The notes below the pieces were generated by a model, which saw only the letters and a list, made by a program, of their open reading frames with translations, was not told the origin of the DNA and did no database searches. 19,302 nt of DNA from Alphaproteobacteria bacterium UBA2966 (lineage in GTDB: Bacteria > Pseudomonadota > Alphaproteobacteria > UBA2966): NCBI GenBank assembly GCA_002348365.1, contig DEBC01000011.1, positions 1 through 19,302 on the forward strand, in the 5' to 3' direction. Shown here in pieces: positions 14,040 through 19,302 of the stretch; the stretch's first letter is position 1, and each line of letters starts with the position of its first letter. Position numbers and translations under genes: made by a program.

Positions 14040-15016
14040 TGCGTCCATCGATTGCCATCCCTGTCGTCGTCATGGCGCTATTCGTATCGGCATGTGCGCC
14101 GTCATCTCCCTGGAGGACCACCAGCGGTGCCGGCCACGACCTCGTCGGGCAGATCTGGGATGTGCGGGAGAACCGGTTCGTGACGGAAATGGAAGTATTT
14201 GATCGGGCCTCCGTTGCCGAGTTCGTCCTGCTCGGTGAAAAGCACGATAATCCGGATCACCACATCTTGCAGTCCAAGGTTCTCGCGGCCATGGTCGAGC
14301 GAGGCCGAAGACCCGTCGTCGGTTTCGAGATGCTGACCACGGACCAGGCACCGGCGCTCTCTCAATACCTCGAGAATCATCCCCGTGACGCCGACGGGCT
14401 CGGCAACGCCATCGGGTGGGAGGCCAGCGGGTGGCCAGCCTGGGCACAGTATCAGCCGATTGCCGAGGTGGCGCTGCAGGCAAGCCTGCCGCTTGCCGCC
14501 GTCAGTCCATCCCGTGAGATCACGGGCGAGATCAGAAAGAAGGGCCTGGACGCGCTCGATGCTCAGGTTGCAGTTCGTACCGCCTTGGATACCGAACCTG
14601 AACCCTCCGTTCAGAGTGCCATGGAGGAAGAAGTCATTGAGGCGCACTGCGGGTATCTGCCCGAACGGGTTGTCCCCGCCGTCGTCCGCATGCAGCGGGT
14701 ACGGGACGCCCTTATGGCCGACAACTGGGCGTCGGCCGCGCGTCAGGCTGATGGCGGCGTGTTGATCACGGGCGCAGGGCACGCCCGTAATGATCGTGTA
14801 CCGGCGGTCATGGCGCGTCTGCGTCCCGACGCCCGATCCCTGGCGGTCACGTTCCTCGAAGTCCAGAGTGAATGGACAATGCCAGAGTCCTATGCGGAAC
14901 TCTTCGGCGCAGAGACGCTTCCATTCGATTTTGCCTGGTTCACGCCCAGGCTCGATGATCTCGATCCGTGCGAGAAGTTCAGCGCCAGTTTGAAGAGGTT
15001 GCAGATGAAAAAGTAA
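14039..15016 (+). CDS. ChaN-like (DUF399) haem-binding family lipoprotein
   Basis: A 325-residue predicted lipoprotein. The signal peptide ends in the lipobox VSAC with Cys19, so the mature protein should be lipid-anchored outside the cytoplasm. The mature part matches the ChaN/DUF399 fold: LLGEKHDNPDHHILQ (about 64-78, with the conserved Glu-x-His), then RRPVVGFEML, AIGWEASGWPAW, and near the C-terminus GAGHARNDRVPAVMARL. Family members bind haem through surface Tyr/His residues and are linked to iron uptake; whether this one does is inference. A late Cys (EAHCGYLPE) and a basic end (KRLQMKK) are notable. It overlaps the DUF4149 gene by one base and ends 10 bp from the convergent Panacea gene, with no visible terminator between them. 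Confidence 0.86.
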   Translation: MRPSIAIPVVVMALFVSACAPSSPWRTTSGAGHDLVGQIWDVRENRFVTEMEVFDRASVAEFVLLGEKHDNPDHHILQSKVLAAMVERGRRPVVGFEMLTTDQAPALSQYLENHPRDADGLGNAIGWEASGWPAWAQYQPIAEVALQASLPLAAVSPSREITGEIRKKGLDALDAQVAVRTALDTEPEPSVQSAMEEEVIEAHCGYLPERVVPAVVRMQRVRDALMADNWASAARQADGGVLITGAGHARNDRVPAVMARLRPDARSLAVTFLEVQSEWTMPESYAELFGAETLPFDFAWFTPRLDDLDPCEKFSASLKRLQMKK

Positions 15017-15026
15017 CTGCGCCTGT

Positions 15027-15638
15027 TCATCCCCGTTTCTGGCCGGGCACCCACTTCACTCCGCGCCGACCGTCCGGTGTCCAATACTCCTTCTCGCCCT
15101 TCTTCGGTTTGGGCGTCAGGCCACGAGACTTCATTTCGTGCTCCTGGGCACGTTTGTCCAGATCCTCGAGTGAGAGACCACTTGTCGCGGCGGGCGTGGG
15201 AGTAATGGCCCGGCTCTCATAGGCAGACGTCAGCGCCTCAATGGCAAGTTCGGCGTTTCGCCCCTCTTCCTCCAAAGTCGTGTTGTACACGCCGTCCCGC
15301 TTAACGATCTCGAGCAACTCTTCGGCCGTGTGGTCACCGAATCTCTGTCAAATGATCAACAGAAAGGCTTCAACCCGCGCATTGGGCGCCAATGCTTTCA
15401 ACTGCGGAGGCTCGTTCTCGAATACGTGGTAGATCGTAGGTTCCAACGGGCCGTATTCCGTGACAATGAAGGTTGCCGGCATCAGCTTACGGCCCTTGTT
15501 CACGGCCGCGTATTGCGCCTGCGAAAGATAGAGCAGGCGCTGCAGCTTTTGAGGAGCCAGACGTTCACCTGCAGATTCCGCGCGGTTCTGGAACCAGAAC
15601 GCAACGTCCAGTGTCGATCGTATTGCCGGAGCCGTCAT
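15027..15638 (-). pseudogene. Panacea (DUF4065/SocA-like) protein gene interrupted by in-frame TGA
   Basis: Two minus-strand reading frames, 15348-15638 (96 residues) and 15027-15317, lie in the same phase and are separated by a single TGA at 15348-15350. The N-terminal part is a Panacea-type domain (LAPQKLQRLLYLSQAQY, then FIVTEYGPLEPTIYHVFE). Reading through the stop gives LLII-[stop]-QRFGDHTAEELLEIV, where relatives typically have Trp followed by an RRFG-like sequence. The simplest explanation is a TGG-to-TGA change or a base-call error. The C-terminal half adds a basic tail (KSRGLTPKPKKGEKEYW). Panacea proteins include SocA-type adaptors and the antitoxins of several toxin-antitoxin pairs; I see no partner toxin gene next to it. 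A good promoter stands 30 nt upstream. Confidence 0.75.
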
Positions 15639-15675
15639 CTCAAAGCACTCACCAAACTACCGTCGGGCGGCGGTC

Positions 15676-15704
15676 ATTATCGAGCGACCTTGCCCTCTCT
15701 GCAA
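15676..15704 (-). promoter_or_regulatory. Sigma-70 promoter of the Panacea gene
   Basis: On the minus strand TTGCAG (15704-15699), a 17-nt spacer and GATAAT (15681-15676). The start would fall near 15669, about 30 nt before ATG 15638, with GGTGAG as ribosome binding site. Spacing and both hexamers are good. Confidence 0.55.
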
Positions 15705-15818
15705 TCCAGGTTTGACACTCGGAATCAACGCTCCCGGCCACACTTGTCGCGCTCGAGTAGCGACGATAGGGTCGCGGAAACGATCACTAAGATTATTCGG
15801 CAGTGAAGGGGATACATC

Positions 15819-16394
15819 ATGGACATGACGGGCGAGTACAACATTCCTGCCCCTCGGGAAAAAGTTTGGGAGGCGCTCAACGACGCGGAAATCCTCAAGG
15901 CCTCTGTTCCCGGCTGCGAAACTCTGGAGAAGGTATCGGACACCGAATTTACGGCGACGGTTATGGCCAAGGTGGGACCGGTTCGCGCGAAATTCAATGG
16001 CCGTGTGACGCTGTCGGATATGGACCCCCCAAATGGCTACACCATCTCCGGTGAAGGCCAGGGAGGTGCCGCCGGGTTCGGCAAGGGCGGTGCCAAGGTT
16101 TCATTGAGCGAGGGCGACGGAGGAACGGTCCTGCGGTACGAGGCGAATGCCTCGGTCGGCGGCAAAATGGCCCAGATTGGTTCGCGGGTCGTAGAAGGCG
16201 TCGCCAAGAAAATGGCTGACGACTTCTTCGCCACATTCGTCGAGCAGGTCTCCACGGGAGAGCCGGCACAGGCATCGGCTGCCCCCGAGACCGCGCCGGA
16301 GGTTGCCCCTGTAACCGGCGGCGGCCTTCCCGCCTGGGCCTGGGTCGTAGGACTTCTGGTCATCGTCGGGATCGGCCTCTATCTGTTCTCGTGA
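15819..16394 (+). CDS. coxG: CoxG-type SRPBCC protein with C-terminal membrane anchor
   Basis: A 191-residue protein of the carbon monoxide dehydrogenase subunit G (CoxG) family. Residues 1-150 form an SRPBCC/START-like domain: MTGEYNIPAPREKVWEALND, ILKASVPGCETLEK, GPVRAKFNGRVTLSDMDPP and VGGKMAQIGSRVVEGVAKKM are all strongly family-like. A Pro/Ala-rich linker (about 150-163) leads to one hydrophobic anchor, WAWVVGLLVIVGIGLYLF. CoxG is thought to recruit the molybdenum hydroxylase to the membrane, and more recently it has been linked to quinone delivery in CO dehydrogenase. GAAGGGGA precedes ATG 15819. Its place before coxS/coxL-like genes fits. Since the enzyme here is form II (see 17058), the gene name reflects family only. 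Confidence 0.9.
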   Translation: MDMTGEYNIPAPREKVWEALNDAEILKASVPGCETLEKVSDTEFTATVMAKVGPVRAKFNGRVTLSDMDPPNGYTISGEGQGGAAGFGKGGAKVSLSEGDGGTVLRYEANASVGGKMAQIGSRVVEGVAKKMADDFFATFVEQVSTGEPAQASAAPETAPEVAPVTGGGLPAWAWVVGLLVIVGIGLYLFS

Positions 16395-16401
16395 CGCTGT
16401 C

Positions 16402-16432
16402 GGCGGTTCTGCACGAGTTCGAGAGGACCGCC
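16402..16432. repeat. Stem-loop between coxG and coxS
   Basis: GGCGGTTCT (16402-16410) can pair with AGGACCGCC (16424-16432) with one G-U, around a 13-nt loop. It begins 7 nt after the coxG stop. No U-run follows, so it is more likely an mRNA-stability or processing structure, or a weak attenuator, than an intrinsic terminator. Confidence 0.3.
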
Positions 16433-16474
16433 ACGAAACCGGACAATTACCTCGGGAATACCCCGACTCATCCC

Positions 16475-16503
16475 TTGACCTGAAATACCCGACGTCCGAC
16501 ACT
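16475..16503 (+). promoter_or_regulatory. Possible promoter ahead of coxS
   Basis: TTGACC (16475-16480) with a 17-nt spacer to GACACT (16498-16503). The -35 is good and the -10 is poor. The 194-nt gap between coxG and coxS is long for one operon, which makes a second promoter reasonable. Evidence is weak. Confidence 0.2.
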
Positions 16504-16588
16504 GACGGGACAGGGAGGGTACGCCGACACATCAGTTTCGGCAGCGCTTTCACATGGAAATACGATTTGCGGATCTAGGGAGGATCAC

Positions 16589-17056
16589 ATGCCCACCGTT
16601 TCGCTTACGGTGAACGGCAAGGCAGTTTCGGCCGAAGTCGAAAACCGGACATTGCTGGTTCAATTGCTTCGCGAAAAACTTGGCCTCACGGGCACCCACG
16701 TCGGTTGTGACACCAGCCAATGCGGTGCCTGCGTCGTCCATATCAACGGGGATGCCGTCAAATCCTGCACCACGCTCGCGCTGCAGGTGGAGGGCGCCGA
16801 TGTGACAACCATCGAAGGTCTGGCAACCAACGGGGAACTTCACCCCATGCAGGAAGCCTTTCGCGACAATCACGCCCTGCAGTGCGGGTTCTGCACGCCT
16901 GGCATGGTGATGTCGGCTATCGACCTGGTGAACAAGAATCCCAAACCCGACGAGCAGACAGTCCGGCACGAGCTTGAAGGAAATCTCTGTCGCTGCACGG
17001 GGTATCACAACATTGTCAAGGCGATCATCGCCGGCGGCGAGGCAATGGGAGGCTGA
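16589..17056 (+). CDS. Molybdenum hydroxylase [2Fe-2S] small subunit (CoxS-like)
   Basis: A 155-residue iron-sulfur subunit of the xanthine oxidase/CO dehydrogenase family. It carries electrons from the molybdenum centre of the large subunit to the FAD subunit. The plant-type ferredoxin domain binds one cluster through Cys40, Cys45, Cys48 (GCDTSQCGACVVH) and Cys60. The helical domain binds the second through Cys99, Cys102 (QCGFCTPGM), Cys134 and Cys136 (GNLCRCTGY). All eight ligands are present, so this subunit is intact. GGGAGGA lies just before ATG 16589. The large-subunit start follows one base after its TGA, with the coupling site GGGAGG inside its last codons. The FAD (CoxM-like) subunit is not in the window and would be expected downstream. 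Confidence 0.95.
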   Translation: MPTVSLTVNGKAVSAEVENRTLLVQLLREKLGLTGTHVGCDTSQCGACVVHINGDAVKSCTTLALQVEGADVTTIEGLATNGELHPMQEAFRDNHALQCGFCTPGMVMSAIDLVNKNPKPDEQTVRHELEGNLCRCTGYHNIVKAIIAGGEAMGG

Positions 17057-17057
17057 C

Positions 17058-19302
17058 ATGGCGGAAAACGGAATCGGTGCGCGTTCCCTCCGCAAGGAGG
17101 ATGCGCGGTTTCTTAGGGGAACCGGACATTACGTCGACGATATAAATCGGCCCGGACAGGCTTATGCGGCGTTTGTTCGCTCACCCCATGCCCACGCCAA
17201 GATCAACAAAGTGGATACGTCGAAGGCCGCTGGAGCGCCCGGTGTGCTCGCTGTGCTCGCCGGCGATGACCTCGCTGCCGATGAAATCGGTGGCCTGATC
17301 TGTGGTTGGATGGTGACTGACAAGAATGGCGACCCCATGAAGGCGCCACCACACCCTGCCCTGGCACAGAGCAAGGTCAACTAGGTCGGTGAACACGTGG
17401 CCATCGTCATTGCCGACACACTTGCCGAAGGACGCGATGCGGCCGAAATGGTGGACGCCGATTACGAGGTCCTGTCGGCCAATGTACATCTGGATGCTGC
17501 AGACGCGGATGGCACGCCCTAGATCCACGACGATATTCCCAACAACATGAGCTACGACTGGGAATTGGGCGATGAGGCTGCCGTGGATGAGGCCATCAAG
17601 AATGCCTCCCACGTCACGACACTCGAGATCGTCAACAACCGGCTGATCCCAAACGCAATCGAACCGCGCGCGGCGATCGGCGAGTACGAACCGGCGAGCG
17701 ACAGCTTCACGCTCTACACCACAAGCCAGAACCCGCATGTCGCACGCTTGGTGCTGTCCGCATTTTGCGCGATTGCTCCCGAGCACAAACTACGTGTGGT
17801 GGCGCCGGATGTAGGCGGCGGTTTTGGTTCCAAAATCTTTATCTATGCCGAAAAGACGGTCTGCACATGGGCCTCAAAGAAGGTTGGCCGTCCCGTAAAG
17901 TGGACGGCGGATCGCACTGAGTCATTCCTGTCGGATGCGCATGGACGGGACCATGTGACGACTGCCCAGCTGGCACTTGACGCCGACGGAAAATTCACTG
18001 CGCTCAAGGTCAACACGAAGGCAAGTATAGGCGCCTATTTGTCCACGTTTGCATCCTGTGTCCCGACTTATCTCTACGCCACACTCCTGGCCGGGCAGTA
18101 CACAACACCGGTGATCTATTGCAACGTGAAGGCACTGTTCACGAACACAGCACCTGTGGACGCGTATCGAGGCGCTGGACGGCCCGAAGCAACCTATCTC
18201 ATTGAGCGTCTGGTTGAAGTGGCTGCACATGAGACCGGGACCGATCCGGCGGAACTGCGAAGGACGAACTTCATTCCACCGGATGCTTTCCCGTACACCA
18301 CACCTGTCGTGCTGGCGTACGATTCGGGCAGCTATGAGGCCGTCCTCGACAAGGCCTGCAACATTGTCGATTACAGCGGCTTCGCAAAACGCAAGGAAGA
18401 AGCCAAAAGTCGCGGCAAGCTGCGCGGTATTGGCTTCTCGAGCTATATCGAGGCCTGCGGTATCGCACCGCCGGCGGCGGTCGGCTCGCTCGGCGCCGGC
18501 GTCGGACTGTGGGAAAGCGCCCAGGCGCGTTTCAACCCGACCGGCAGCGTCACCGTGTTCTCAGGAGCCCACGCCCACGGGCAAGGTCACGAAACGACCT
18601 TTGCGCAGGTCGTGGCCGAGAAACTCGGTGTACCGTTCGAGAACATCGAAGTGCTCCATGGCGATACAGACAAGGGCCCCTTCGGCATGGGAACCTACGG
18701 GTCCCGATCAATCGCCGTCGGCGGTTTTGCAATCGTCACGGCATGCGACAAGCTCATCGAGAAGGGCAAGAAGATCGCGGCCCATGCCCTAGAGGCGTCC
18801 GAGTCGGATATCGAATACGACGGCGGAACGTTCACGGTGGCGGGCACGGACCGGAGCATGTCGATGGGCGAAGTCGCGTTTGCGGCCTATGTCCCGCACA
18901 ATTATCCGGAAGGTCTCGAGCCGGGATTCGAAGAATCGGGATTTTACGATCCCGCCAACTTCACATATCCGGCGGGAACCCAGATCTGCGAAGTAGAAGT
19001 CGATCCGGACACCGGTGAGGTGGAGATCGTCAAGATCTCTGCCGTCGATGATGTGGGAACAGTGATCAATCCGATGATCGTTGAAGGCCAGGTGCACGGC
19101 GGTGTCACTCAAGGCATCGGCCCGGCCATACTCGAAAACGCCGTCTACGACGGAGACACAGGTCAGTTGGTCAGCGGCTCCTACAACGACTACACTATGC
19201 CGCGGGCCGATGATGTGCCGACCTACGATGTCGAGATGTACGAGACAGCCTGCCCGCACAATCCGTTGGGTGTGAAGGGCTGTGGTGAGGTTGGTGCGAT
19301 CG
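17058..19302 (+). pseudogene. Form II CoxL-like molybdenum hydroxylase large subunit, two in-frame TAG codons, cut by window end
   Basis: One reading frame of about 748 codons from ATG 17058 to the window edge encodes a molybdopterin-binding large subunit. In order: IGARSLRKEDARFLRGTGHY, HPALAQSKVN then VGEHVAIVIA, VGGGFGSK (252-259), AYRGAGR (369-375), HGQGHETTFAQ, and KGCGEVGAI with the catalytic-type Glu744. The active-site loop AYRGAGR marks form II; true CO dehydrogenases have a Cys-containing AYxCSFR loop. The substrate is therefore probably an aldehyde, purine or other organic compound, not CO. Codon 109 (TAG, 17382-17384; relatives have Tyr) and codon 155 (TAG, 17520-17522; probably Gln) interrupt the frame. 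The rest is open, and an ATG at 17547 could start a shorter product. About 30-50 residues are missing at the C-terminus. Confidence 0.85.

Noticed and set aside
15027..15638. Toxin-antitoxin pair around the Panacea gene
   Set aside because: Neighbours are a ChaN-like lipoprotein (convergent) and coxG (divergent); no small toxin-like gene adjoins it.
15712..15717. Perfect TTGACA upstream of coxG
   Set aside because: No acceptable -10 sequence lies 16-18 nt downstream (the sequence there is GC-rich), so it is not a supportable promoter on its own.
15348..17522. Genome-wide stop-codon reassignment as the cause of the internal stops
   Set aside because: Other intact genes here end in TAG (thiY, mrpB, the small mrp protein, the third antiporter gene, the SDR) or TGA (many), so both codons act as normal stops.
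1..19302. CRISPR arrays, insertion sequences, rRNA genes, phage genes
   Set aside because: I saw no regularly spaced direct repeats, transposase-like genes with terminal inverted repeats, rRNA segments or phage structural genes on either strand.

Overview
The window looks like chromosomal DNA of a GC-rich alphaproteobacterium. This rests on gene content and style: a tandem two-domain cold-shock protein, a CoxG/CoxS/CoxL-type molybdenum hydroxylase operon, a Panacea (SocA-like) protein of a type common in alphaproteobacteria, TGATG/ATGA-coupled operons, and a mix of ATG, GTG and TTG starts. The assignment is inference; no rRNA is present and I name no species.

Layout. (1) 1-1454, minus strand: a tRNA-Pro(UGG) with encoded CCA, a PaaI-type hotdog thioesterase and an exported DUF192 protein. 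(2) 1441-4213, plus strand: a near-consensus promoter, a TPP riboswitch whose 3' P1 strand overlaps the ribosome binding site, and a three-gene ABC transporter (thiZ-thiX-thiY) for a thiamin pyrimidine precursor. (3) 4277-4819, minus: the double cold-shock-domain protein with a long possible leader. (4) 5099-12635, plus: a ten-gene, tightly overlapping Mrp-type cation/proton antiporter operon in the order E-F-G-(MrpA C-terminal module)-B-C-D-D'-small protein-D''. (5) 12664-15016, plus: a TTG-started short-chain dehydrogenase, a DUF4149 membrane protein and a ChaN-like lipoprotein. (6) 15027-15638, minus: a Panacea-domain gene broken by one in-frame TGA. (7) 15819-19302, plus: coxG, coxS and a coxL-like form II molybdenum hydroxylase large subunit, which carries two in-frame TAG codons and runs off the window end.

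The most interesting part is the Mrp region. Its first eight modules follow the gene order of the membrane arm of archaeal membrane-bound hydrogenase (MbhA-H). MrpA is split: its C-terminal DUF4040/MbhE part stands alone, and its NuoL-like N-terminal part appears to be the second antiporter subunit. There are three full antiporter-like subunits where classical Mrp has two, plus a conserved-looking 105-residue, two-helix membrane protein of no known function between the last two. I see no hydrogenase or NADH-oxidising subunits, so secondary cation/H+ antiport is the default role.

Three in-frame stop codons fall within about 2.2 kb (15.3-17.5 kb) in otherwise intact genes. This points to local gene decay or to base-call errors there. 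TAG and TGA both end other genes in the window, so a changed genetic code is unlikely.
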